Of a stretch of DNA of 64,000 nt, positions 34,860 to 45,066 are shown piece after piece. How positions within the stretch are numbered: position 1 is the stretch's first letter; every line of letters begins with the position of its first letter. Under the pieces are notes generated by a model. That model was not told the origin of the DNA. It saw only the letters and a program-made list of their open reading frames with translations, and made no database searches. A program made the position numbers and the translations under genes. Source of the DNA: Rhabditoides inermis (taxonomy: Eukaryota; Nematoda; Chromadorea; Rhabditida; Rhabditidae); NCBI GenBank assembly GCA_963966185.1, contig CAWZYM010000012.1, positions 527,501-591,500 of the forward strand. The letters run 5' to 3'.

Positions 34860-35508
34860 AAGATCTCCTCTTCCCAGGTACGTGTGGTTCACGCACGGCG
34901 TCATCCTCACCGTCTTCAACATCTACTTCTGCATCTTCGGCAAGGCGTCGCCGGCAAAGTGGACCGAGAAGAAGGTGTCGCAGGTGGGCTCCTCCTCTCT
35001 CTCTCTCTCTATCTCTATCTCTCTCTTTCTCCCTCCTTCCTTCCCCATCTTCACCGAGAAGAAGGTGTCGCAGGTGGGCTCCTCCTCCTCCACCCCTCTC
35101 CCCCTCCCTCCCTCGCCCTCCCCCTCCTTCCCTCACCCCTCTCTGCCCAGGTGCGCCCGGTCGCCGACCCCGCGCCCACCGTCCTCTCCGTCTCTGTCAC
35201 CGACGAGGAGAACAACAACGACACCAAGGAGGACGACGACCGAGACACGCCCGCCTCGCGCCGCATGAGCCGCATCACAGTGGGTGCTCGCTAAGGTGGC
35301 CGATCTATGTTTCCTCTGTTTGCTTACATATTCCTAGTCTACCTGTGTAGCTTTTGCGTATGTTGTTGCGTGCTAGAGCAATGTTTCAAGTGAGCAAAAC
35401 GGTTCTGTTCCGTACATGTCATCTCTTTCAGATCCCGAAAATCGACTCGGAGATCGTGTTTCCGCAGCCGCCGCCGTCGCCGCCGCCGCGCGCCAAGCGC
35501 TCCCCGTA
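28389..35508 (+). CDS. Major facilitator superfamily transporter, SLC17 (sialin/phosphate) type
   Basis: A membrane transporter with about 12 predicted helices. Exons: 28389-28454, 28556-28642, 28917-28991, 29950-30096, 30359-30478, 31906-32013, 32356-32483, 32622-32705, 33084-33207, 33303-33415, 33618-33701, 33816-33914, 34472-34585, 34878-34983, 35151-35279 and 35432-35508. The start MSRKVEDDDQHHFKNRTRFL is followed by helix 1 (LVTLCLSIVQSNVLTLNFTI). Other marks are an N-glycosylatable first loop (NVST), YTPSQKNMLFS, RFGTR (loop 2-3), RFLQGTALATGF, VVNIFVANDTWDEWW and a soluble acidic tail. The hydrophobic pattern and ...GWMLAIRFLQG fit SLC17 relatives expanded in nematodes; the substrate cannot be told. 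If the donor at 35280 is not used, the exon ends at a stop at about 35292-35294 instead. Introns are full of (GA)n or (CT)n. Confidence 0.82.
31225..31594. mobile_element. Foldback element, 116-bp inverted repeats, in MFS intron 5
   Basis: 31225-31340 and 31479-31594 are, as far as I can read, perfect reverse complements (arms begin TCTTTCGAAAAGTACACGAG). They flank a 138-bp centre. There is no ORF. It is a young foldback or MITE insertion, or a recent inverted duplication, immediately upstream of the minisatellite in the same intron. Confidence 0.9.
31646..31892. repeat. ~34-bp minisatellite (7 copies) abutting MFS exon 6 acceptor
   Basis: Seven units carry the core GTAGTCGAGCACTACCGTAG or the variant with GATC. 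The unit contains the near-palindrome CACTACCGTAGTG. The array ends about 12 nt before the acceptor CCCAG at 31905. Confidence 0.9.
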
Positions 35509-36826
35509 GTTGTGTTGCCACACACCCTATTCCACTCCCTATGACCCAGGGCGCGCTCATTCCGCAGGCCAACGCACACTCCATGCCCTGATGCTGTGCG
35601 CCGGGCATTATAAATCCTATCATTATATCAATAGAAAGATCAGCACCATTACCCTGGTATACCCTAGTTTTATTCCGCATATCATTTCACCATATCAGTA
35701 ATCAGTAGTGTGATGTGTCCGCTATGAGTGTCGTGGCGTATCTAGTTCCTAGTTTGATTTCTTCCATAACCATTATCATATTACATTGTGTATGCAACTA
35801 TATTTTCGTCCAATCTTCCACCACCTGCATTCGGTTCGCTTTATGTTCACTCAGTTGCATATAACAACTGCTGCCTGCTGTCATTCACTTGTATCATATA
35901 TTTTGTTTCGTTTTACTGTGTAAATAAATGATGTTTGATATTCACGTCGTTGACAATCAAAACATATTACAAATGCAGGTGAAATTATTCCATAACAATC
36001 AAAACGGGTTAAACTTGAGAAGAAGAGGAAGAGGAAGAGAGAAGAATGAGGGAGGGAGAGAGAGATAAAGAAAGAAAAAAACGAAAGAGAGAGAGAGGGG
36101 GAGATATTTACTCCTTCCGGTGGAATCGCGCGCCATGCTGAGAGATGAACAAGTTTCTCAAGCTAATATTTCCTATTCTTTTTCAGATTAAAAAAAGGAT
36201 GTTATGTTAATGTCCCATCACTTTAAATTAGTAAAATAATCAACGAGAAATAATTAATGTTTATATATTTCTTGTCATCATATCAAGAAAACCGAGACAC
36301 ACAAAACGAGAGAGAGAGAACAGAGCGAAGGAGACGATAAATATAAATTCGATTCACAAAATTAACTTAGTAATATAAATCAGACATCATATGAACTGTA
36401 AGGTGTGTAAAAGAATATCAGTGGAAATAGAGATTGTAAACGGGAGCAAAACTCAAGGGGTACATCATCTGAATATACAAACATGATCGCGTGGGGGTGA
36501 TCTGTACAAACGGGCCAATTCACAAACAACAAAGAACCTGGAGACGGCTACAAAGTACAAACGGCTCACACTCTCTCTCTCTGCATTACAAAATGATCGG
36601 CACAATTGACTGGATGATGCGGTGTGCGCGGAAAGGGATGGGATAGAGGAGAGAGAAGGGAGTCATTCTAGAGGGAGCACTCGGCATTCAAAGGCGGATC
36701 GAGATCGAAGACAAGACACGGCCGACCTGGCGGCACTCACAACTCACACTGCATTCACAAGACGACCGACCGACCGAGCGGACGCGCCACACACACGCCC
36801 CTCCACAGCCGCACGTACGCGCGCAC
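35509..36826. other. Convergent 3' flanks of the MFS and Q-rich genes
   Basis: I see no exon. AT-rich sequence holds AATAAA-like signals (TAAATAAATGATG near 35922, likely 3' end of the MFS transcript) and purine-rich tracts at 36020-36100 and 36305-36330. The transcription units converge here. Confidence 0.5.
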
Positions 36827-39800
36827 TCATGACGACTTGGGCTGCAAGAGACCAGTCTCCCTCCGCCCCTCACCCACCCTGCACATACCTGCACGTGCTG
36901 CTGCTGCTTGTAGCCCAGCTGGCTCATCTGCTGTCTGTTCATACTCTGCTGGAAGTTGGCGGCCGCAGCCTGCACCGCCGACGGCTGCGCGCCAGACGCA
37001 CTCCGCCGTCGGTCTCAAACCACACAATCACATCCTATTCCCCGGTAATCTACCCCCCTTCCCCTACTCACTCTGGTCCATGATGTAGGCGGCGGTGGCG
37101 TCGGGGTCGGTGCCGATGGCGCCTGCCAGCGTCGCCTCGTGCGGGCTCGCCTCCTTGGCCGGATCGGCTTTCCGCCGGTTCTTGCGCTGCTTCGCACCCG
37201 CCGCCTTCTGCTCCGCCGCAGCCTTGGCCATCTTGTCCTAAACAACACTCTTGCCATCATCAACGTTCACCCTTCTACAGCAAACCCAAAACCAAATCCT
37301 CACCTGCATGACGACCTTTTGCACGATGGCGGCAATCTTGGCTTCAGAGTGTGCGGGATCATCGTCGTCGTTGAGCGGGCCAGTGGCGGAAGACGGCGGG
37401 GGAACACGACGAGCGCCGTTCGGCTGCAACACAACGCATACGTCATCGACCATGCGAGTACAACAGGACAAGGGCGACTGACCATGTGCTGGGCGCTGGG
37501 CTCGTGTCCGTTCATCATGCCCTGTCCGTTGTGCTCTCTCCTGGCGGGCTGCGGCCGGCCGTGGAAAGCGGCGGCGCGCAGGTTGTGCTCGTACGAGAGC
37601 CCGCCCGGCGACGCGGGCAGCGGCACGCCCTGCCCCTGATGCTGCTGCTGAGCTTGAGCCATCATCATCTGCTGCTGCTGCTGCGCTCGCATCTGGTCTA
37701 AACACAGAACATTACTTTCCAGACTACCTCGAAACATCACTCACCCATGTGCTGTTGGCTGTTCGATCGGCGTGGCGGTTGCTGTCCGGGCGCGAGTGGT
37801 ACCCCAGCTCCTCCCACAGGACCGCCTCCGCCCATAGACCTCTGCTGCTGCTGTTGCTGCTGCTGCATCATGTGCATCTGCTGATGACTGACAGTGGTGG
37901 GCGTCTGGGTCTGAGTGACAGTGGCGGCAGGCTGGGCTGGTCCGCTCGCCGACGCCTTTGACACCATCTCAACAACACTGTCGATCGACGACTCTGAAAT
38001 CACACGACTAGGAAATAACACATAACACTGTGCAACAATGTCAATGGTGACCATGTGCACTCACCTATCCGATCGCCCCTGTCTCCATTGGGCGTGGGTG
38101 CGTGCGAGTGCGGTCCGCCGGACAAGATTCCACCAGGCGCACTGTGCTGACTCGTCTCGTCCTCGCCCAGCAGCGCCGCCGCCGACGCCGATCCACTCAG
38201 ATCCGCCGGCACAATGTCGTCCAGATCCGCCAAACCACCGAGATCTCCGTCTGAAAACACACATAATGAGTATCGAGTCAGCAATGAACGTACACACCAC
38301 ACACAGAACCCACACGCATACACACAGACGCCATCTGCGCCCCCCGCCCAAGCATAAAACGAGAAATGAGAGAGAGAAACACAATACATACACATAGACT
38401 ACGCCATCTTTCGCTCGATCCGAATCTAACAAACCACACATCCTCATCCACTGTCCACGTACATGCATCCTATGCTCTACGCATATTAGTCTGCATCACA
38501 CACCCGCCCCACCGAATCACTCATGTGTGAATAACAACCAACAACCAACACCCAACACCCAACACCACATCACATCACCATCACACATCACGTCACCCAG
38601 AGCCATCTAACCTGCCCCGCCCAATAGTATAATGCGGATATGCACCAACCTGCTCCCTCAAAGAGTTTGTCGAGTGAGAGGTGCTCGCCTGCCGCCGCCC
38701 CTCCTCCTGCACTCGGCGTCATCTGACCAGTCTGCGTAGGCTGTTGTGCATGGGGCGCTGCTTGCTGTTGATGTTGCTGCGGTTGCTGCGAGCCAGTGGG
38801 ATAGTTGAAATGCGCAGCAGCAGGAGGCATGCCGCCCTGCTAAAATCAAACAATACATCACGATCGAAAAACAAATACGAATAAGAAAAAATCCGACAAA
38901 ATAAACATACTTGATGCATTGGGGTCATCGGAGCCGAATCGATAGATGTTCGCGCCGAATTTGCAGCGCTATCTGAAAATTAAAAATGTTAATAGACAAT
39001 TATCCATTTCCAACTGACCTATTTGTGATCCTGGCTGCGGTGGCTGGGGGTAGTTGGGGTACATTGGCCGCTGCTGCTGCTGCTGCGACGTTGCCGCCAT
39101 CTGACCCTGCTGTTGTTGTTGCTGCTGTTGCTGCATCCACTGTTGCTGCTGCGGCGTCATTCCGCTCCCACTCGGTCCTCCCTGCTGCTGCTGCGCCTGC
39201 TGCTGCTGATACATCATGCGTTGTTGGTGTATTTGCTGTAAGGTTATTCCGTTTTGCGAGTATGCTACTGATACATCATGCGTTGTTGGTGCATTTGCTG
39301 CAAGGTAATTCCGTTTTGCTAGCTTGCTACTGATATATGCACGCACCTGTTGCTGCCACATGTGCTGTTGATAGTAGGGGTGACCTGGCTGAGGAGGGGC
39401 TTGCTGCGGCGCACCATAGCCGGGAGGGTACTGGCCGGGCGTCGGCGCACCTCCCATCATGTGCGGATGCATCGGTTGGCCAGGCTGATAGAACAAAATA
39501 TAAAAGCTATTTGATATACATGAATACGTAGTTAATTCAAGTAAACACAAAAAAGACAAATGAAATAATTAAACATGTCTCACCATGGCGGCGGGATGCA
39601 TCATTCGATCGTGAGGATACATGCCCATTTGCTGTTGCTGAGCCTACAACCAATCATATAGCATACGACTATAGATTTACGGCACAATATCAAAATCACA
39701 TAACATAACCATCTTCTCAACCACGCACCTGTTGTTGCTGGGCAGCGGCGGCGGCAGCAGCAGCCTCCGCTTGCTCCTTGAGCTGCTTCTTCGTCGGCTT

Positions 39801-41695
39801 CTTTCTCTTCTTGGCGGGAGGGGGAGCGACGGGCTCCTCTTGCCGGAACGGAGGCTGCTGCATGGCGTGCTGGTATCCAGGTGGCATTCGCTGCTGCACT
39901 CCGGGAGGCATCTGCTGCTGTTGCGGGTACATGCCGGGTTGACCAGGAGGGTAGCCCTGCAATCATTTGTTAGAACTAAAGTCGTTAGAAAATGTCGGCG
40001 ACTCACAATTGGTCTCTGTTGCTGCGGAGGGTATCCGTAGGGTGGCTGCCCAGCCTGTGCAGTAGGCGTGGGTGGTCCTCCCGCTGCCGCAGCTGCAACC
40101 GCCTGTTGCTGTTGCATGTAAAGCTGCCGTTGTCTCTCATGCATAGCCTGAAATATTTAAATGAATAGTTCATTCAATTCAACCATCCACCTAGTACTCC
40201 TTAAATATGAGTAAATGATAGGAGCTTCGCTCAAAATGATATTAAACCCTCACCTGTTGCTGCTGTTGTTGTTGCATAGCCTGCATCTGTTGCTGCTGTT
40301 GCGGATCCATGGAAGTGCTTGGATGAGGAGTGGCGACAGGATATGCATAGGGAGAGAACGGCCTTCCCGGTGCCTGCGGTTGTTGCTGCGCCTGCTGCGG
40401 CTGCGCGGGTTGCTGCGAACTAAGCAGGTTCACCAACAACGGACTGTTGTTGTTGGGGGCGCCGGCCGGTCTCTGGTGCATGTGTGCGGCGGCCGCAGTC
40501 GGTGGAACAGACTGGGGAGTGGGCGGCGGTTGCGGCGTGGGCGGCATAGCGGCCGGAGAAGGAGGAGGATGTCCGGAAGGCAATCCCGCGGCGGCAGGGT
40601 GCACCACGTGCGGAAGCGGCTGTGGCTGCACAGCCGGAGGAGGCATTCTGAACGAAATTGTTATCGTGTTACTGTTGTAGAGGAATTTAGACCAAAATGA
40701 CTTACGGATGGACAGGCGGGACATCAACAAGAGGCGTTGGCATCACAGGCATCGCTTCAAGTCGAGCAGCGTCCTCGCGTGCGCGCTTCTCAGCCAACTC
40801 GCAAATCGACAACTGCTCCCCTCCAACTCTCACCACAGATACACCTGAATTGCAATAATAAGGAATGCTATTGGTAAATAAAACACCCACCTATCCTTCT
40901 CAGAGTATTTGGCTGCTGATTCGAAATGCGTTTGAGTCGCGACGCCGTCCGTGCAGGAACGCGAAACGACAAGCGAATTCGTCGCATCGGAACAGCAATC
41001 GACGACGTCATATCAGAGGGATCATCCGTTGATGTTGATGGTAACGGTTCAGTGGCAGCACAGACGTTGGGGGATGACGTAGACGCAACACTACTACTGC
41101 CGGGAATAACGTTGCACTCCTCTCCACTCGTACTAGCCACCGCGTCGGGATCTACAAAACAAACAATCAGATAAATACTAGATTGGAAAGAAACATGTTA
41201 CAGTTACGAAAGAGCGAAACAGTAAGACGGTAACGGTACTCACAGTTATGTGGCGTATCACCGTCTGCAGCCGTTGTTGTAGGAGCAGCGATGATCTGCT
41301 CGCCTGCCGGCTCTGGCTTCACCACCTGCGCAACCGCCCCTGTCCCCGGAGAGGTGCAAGGGGCGGGACCGTTGGGGGCGGAGCCAGCAACCACGACGGC
41401 GCCCGATGAGTCCACGATGGCTGCTGCCGAAGATCCGCACGCTTAAAAATACGCACGCTTAAAAATAAAAAAATAATAATAATAAAAACTAGATCAGTAC
41501 AATTTTAATTTGACAAAAGAAACATACTCAATTCAGAAGAAGTTGATGAAGAGGGGCTGAATGAGATGGACGAGTGCTGACCGGGCTGCGGCGGCTGTTG
41601 TGCGGACACGGACCAGCTCGGATCGACGGCACTTCGCATACGGCATTCAAACGACGAGTCCACTCTGACCGCTGCCACTGCGATTACTGAAACAA
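36827..41695 (-). CDS. Glutamine/proline-rich, coactivator-like nuclear protein (start unresolved)
   Basis: About 17 exons read right to left. N-terminal parts: VDSSFECRMRSAVDPSW near 41660, a Ser/Thr-rich acidic block (41155-40890) with RIRLSFRVPARTASRLKRI, and ICELAEKRAREDAARLEAM (about 40815-40750), likely a charged helix. Long Q/P/M-rich exons follow: 40640-40255, 40145-39730 with the basic segment AKKRKKPTKKQLKEQAEAAA, 39590-39340, 39240-39020, and others. Near the C-terminus are LSLDKLFEGA, acidic DLGGLADLDDIVPADL, EAKIAAIVQKVVMQ, the basic AKQRKNRRKADPAKE, and a last exon of four residues plus stop at 36839-36827. Acidic and Q-rich activation-type segments with basic stretches suggest a transcription coactivator; a SEL-8/LAG-3 (Mastermind-type) or Mediator protein is possible but I could not identify a diagnostic domain. 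Confidence 0.6.
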
Positions 41696-41699
41696 CTTG

Positions 41700-43180
41700 T
41701 GCAAAAATACGCTTCGAACATGTTTTAAACATTGAGAAAGGTAGCGCTTTCGCATCACGAGGCGCGGAACGACGACAACTACGGACAGGAAGTGAAAGCG
41801 GTCGATATGGGAAATCAAGACAAACGTCGAATAGACAGAAAACGTACCTTATAATAATGATGTTCAATAATATATCAGATATGAAAGGAATCATACATTC
41901 ATACGTCGCAGTGCAAAGCTGAACTAGCTCATTTGAATTGATCGATATTCACAAATCGATAAACTCGCGGGCAACTACTCGAACAGAAACAAAACATGAG
42001 CAATTCCAGCGATATCGTTGATAGAATGTTAAATAAACAATTCAAAATGTGAACTCAAATGGATGTATGCAAAATTTATAAGTTATTTTCATTGAAGTAA
42101 AGATAATGCACGTGTAGACAGCATCAGACGCATAAACATACAAAGCAAGAGAAGGGCGAGAAACATCTGGCTTCAAGTGAAAGATATGAATGATGAGATA
42201 CTTAATTCATCATTAAAATTTTATATAACTTTTATAAAAGTATACTAGAAGACACAAGAGGTCAAAACATCAAACTTTGGCTTGGTGCGCTGAAGTAATA
42301 CGCGACGCCCATACGCCGCGCGACCGCGACGCGAACAACACGCGGCGCGTGTCCGAATTACAGATCCCTCGCAGCGAGATCTGCGTAGAGAATAGGGACC
42401 TTCGAAAATATGAAATATTGGCGAAACCGACAACGTGAACGATGCTCCACAGAAAACGAAATACTGTCCGATTATCAGTCATTATAACATAACTTGAACA
42501 ACACAACCCTTGCAAATTTATTCTTTTCAGAACGTACATGCCTTGTTTGCCTCGTTTATGAACGGTTACATAGAAGAGCATGATGTATATGGTAATGTGG
42601 TCTGAACTTCATATACAATCACAATGAAAGCGTAACTATACAGATATAATTCAATAAAGAAATTAATTTTACAGTAATCCTTCAATTATATCAAACGAAA
42701 AAAGGGTCTCGACACGAGTTCTTTTCGGAAATGCTTTCAGCCAAATTTCTCTATATCTTTATTTTTCCTAAAATTTTCACCAAAAAAACCTTTTTGCGTG
42801 TGTAATTTTTGAATGTATGGTTGATCTTTTACCAAAATATCAAATATTCTCGATGTGTACGTACTTTTGGTTTTGCGCAGTTTATGCAATTCGTTATGAT
42901 CTTACTTCTTTGTAAAGCAGCTATTAAGTTCAAAAAATGACAAAATTTCCAAAAATACATTTTTTCGTATTTTTCGACATTTTGGCAATGGGGCGCGCGA
43001 AAATTGTAAAAATTTACAATATTTTTTGACATTTTATTTCGCATTTTTAGACATTTTTCGGTATTTTTTTGACATTTATTTCACATTTTTTTTTGTATTC
43101 TTGGGAACTTAATAGCTGCTTAACAATTTCGTCTTTTTGCGTTTTGTTATTGGGTTATTATTTTTTGCTGATGTTTTCAG
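41700..43180. other. AT-rich spacer and promoter region of the P2/METTL20-like operon
   Basis: I see no supported exons. The region has AT-rich sequence with several short ORFs that lack coding character, and a TIR-bearing element at 42915-43121 just upstream of the P2 trans-splice site. It separates the divergent Q-rich and P2 genes. Confidence 0.5.
42915..43121. mobile_element. MITE-like element with 17-bp TIRs upstream of the P2 gene
   Basis: AAGCAGCTATTAAGTTC (42915-42931) is the exact inverse of GAACTTAATAGCTGCTT (43105-43121), and the match extends outwards with one difference (TTGT...). The inside is made of GACATTTTT and TTTCGCATTTTT-like units. The element ends 60 bp before the trans-splice acceptor of the ribosomal gene, so it lies in or at its promoter. 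Confidence 0.8.
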
Positions 43181-43181
43181 G
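43170..43181 (+). promoter_or_regulatory. Spliced-leader acceptor of the P2 gene
   Basis: GATGTTTTCAG|GACCATGAAG: a strong 3' splice site 4 nt before the ATG with no coding exon upstream, as expected for SL1 trans-splicing. Confidence 0.7.
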
Positions 43182-43184
43182 ACC

Positions 43185-43649
43185 ATGAAGTACCTCGGAG
43201 CTTATCTTCTGGCCACTCTTGGAGGAAACGCGGCCCCGTCCGCTCAAGATATCCTGAACATCCTCGGTTGGTGCTTTTTACAACGATCATTTGCATTGTT
43301 TCTGTTTATAATGACCTTATTATTGATTTGCCGATATACAGGAGCCGTCGAGCTCGATGTTGACATGGAGGAGGCCAAGAAGGTCGTCGATGCCCTTGCC
43401 GGCAAGACCCTCGCTGATGTCATCACCGAGGGCAAGGCCAAGCTCGCCTCTGTCCCGTCCGGAGGATCTGCTGCTCCCGCCGCTGCTGCTCCCGCTGGAG
43501 GAGACGCTCCTGGTAAGTTTTTGATTGTGTTACTGATGTTGTTACCGATATTCTTTTGAATATTATCTTTGTTTTCAGCCAAGAAGGAGGAGAAGAAGGA
43601 AGAGAAGGAGGAGTCCGATGACGACATGGGCTTCGGACTGTTCGACTAA
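43185..43649 (+). CDS. rla-2: 60S acidic ribosomal protein P2
   Basis: P2 pairs with P1 in the ribosomal stalk and recruits translation GTPases. Three exons: 43185-43266, 43342-43512 and 43579-43649. The start MKYLGAYLLATLGG is the typical P2 N-terminal helix. It is followed by VELDVDMEEAKKVVDALAGK, an Ala/Gly/Pro hinge and the universal acidic tail ending SDDDMGFGLFD. Length (108 aa) is normal. Introns are short (75 and 66 bp). The ATG lies 4 nt behind a trans-splice acceptor. The next gene starts 142 bp after the stop, which suggests a shared transcript. Confidence 0.97.
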
Positions 43650-43777
43650 ATATTGTTACAGCCGTTGTTATTCTTTACATTTTGGTAAAGAATTTACACT
43701 TTTGTGTGTCGTTTATTGTGGCTGTCTGAAGTTATTTTTTTTCTTATACTTGTGGTTCACTGTGTTGGGTGTCAATC

Positions 43778-43789
43778 CGTTGCTTCAGT
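43778..43789 (+). promoter_or_regulatory. Probable SL2-type acceptor between P2 and METTL20-like genes
   Basis: CCGTTGCTTCAG|TGTATGCTG lies 139 bp after the upstream stop and 3 nt before the next ATG. Distance and position fit the intercistronic trans-splice site of a nematode operon. Confidence 0.65.
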
Positions 43790-43791
43790 GT

Positions 43792-44717
43792 ATGCTGCCA
43801 AGATCCATTGCGAAGTGGATATGGCGGAACACTATCGTTAGTGATATGAGTCTAACTCCCGAAGTTCGGCTGCACTTGATTACCGAAGCAAGTCCGTTGT
43901 GGATGAGTACTCCGGAGCATTGTCCTCTCCTGGACCCGTATTGGGCTTTCTATTGGCCTGGTGGTCAGGCTGTTACGAGGTATATCAAATCATGTAGGAT
44001 ATGATATATTGAAACATTAGATATCTACTGGACAACCCTCGTGTGGTGAATTCGGCCAGTGTTCTTGATTTCGGAACTGGTTGCGGATCTGCATCTATTG
44101 CTTGTTCGATGCACGGAGTTCGCAGGATTATGGCTAACGACATTGACTTGAGTGAGGCTTTTGTTCGCTACAAGTTCACGTTCATTATCAGATGCGTTGA
44201 TTGCCACTTCTCTCAACTACCGTCTCAACAACGCGTCACCTGTCAATGTTCGGTTTGAACAGAAGAATCTTTTGGAGAAAGATTCCAACGAAGCGAAGGA
44301 GCTCCTGAAGGTGTTCTTTCTTTCGTGAAACGCGTAAAATAAAACTTTTTAGAGCTCCTCGAATCCTGTCGTCATCCTGGGAGACATGTTCTACGATTCT
44401 GACTTTGCCATGGTTGTGTTCACCTGGTTGAAAAAGTGAATTTCGGAAGTGATCATAAAAACTGAATTCCTTTTTCAGCTTGCAACACGATACGGGTGCA
44501 AGGATTCTCGTGGGCGACCCAGACAGGCATCCTCTCGCTGAAAAGAAGTATCTTGACAAGTAAGCGCACTGTTCGTAGCGGAATATGTCCACTTGTCTTT
44601 CAGGTACACAGTGGCTTTCGAGAAGCGCGTGCTGGCTGAATACCCACTGCCCGGCTATGTCACCAAAGAACACTACGGATTCACAACTGCCAAGGTCTTC
44701 GAGCTTGCCTTCACATG
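43792..44717 (+). CDS. ETFB lysine methyltransferase-like (METTL20 type) class I SAM methyltransferase
   Basis: ETFBKMT methylates lysines of the electron transfer flavoprotein beta subunit in mitochondria. Six exons: 43792-43979, 44021-44151, 44192-44310, 44353-44435, 44479-44559 and 44604-44717, giving about 238 aa. Marks are the family substrate-side segment DPYWAFYWPGGQAVTRY, SAM motif I VLDFGTGCGSASIA, the acidic loop NDID, NLL, the post-motif II ILGDMFYDSDFA, and ILVGDPDRHPL with a C-terminal FTTAKVFEL. The WAFYWPGGQ plus GDMFYD set is typical of METTL20 rather than METTL21 proteins. The basic N-terminus (MLPRSIAKWIWRN) could be a mitochondrial signal. It is downstream in the P2 operon. 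Confidence 0.85.
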
Positions 44718-45066
44718 AAATGCTCAAACAGTTTCGTTTTCACAGATTTATTTCGCAGAGTTGAAGATATAAAACAATAATACTCGAGTGTTATCGGTTC
44801 ATAGTTAGGGGACACGTCTGGTTCACACGGCAGTGCGCAAGTATGAGATGAATGCGAGTGACAATGTTGTACAATCATACAATCAGGAGTGTTGAGCGAG
44901 GTACAGGCTAACAAGCATCCGGCACTGCAAACCTCGCAAATGCGATATTCACAGTACTACTCCGTTAGTGAAGTGAAAGAAACACAAATTATGTCATGAG
45001 TGCACAAACTTCTAGTTGACATCTATCTATAATACAGAAAACGAGAGGTGGATACAATAACCGGAT

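Noticed and set aside
44236..44727. 163-codon minus-strand ORF
   Set aside because: Antisense shadow of the METTL20-like exons, which carry clear SAM motifs on the plus strand.
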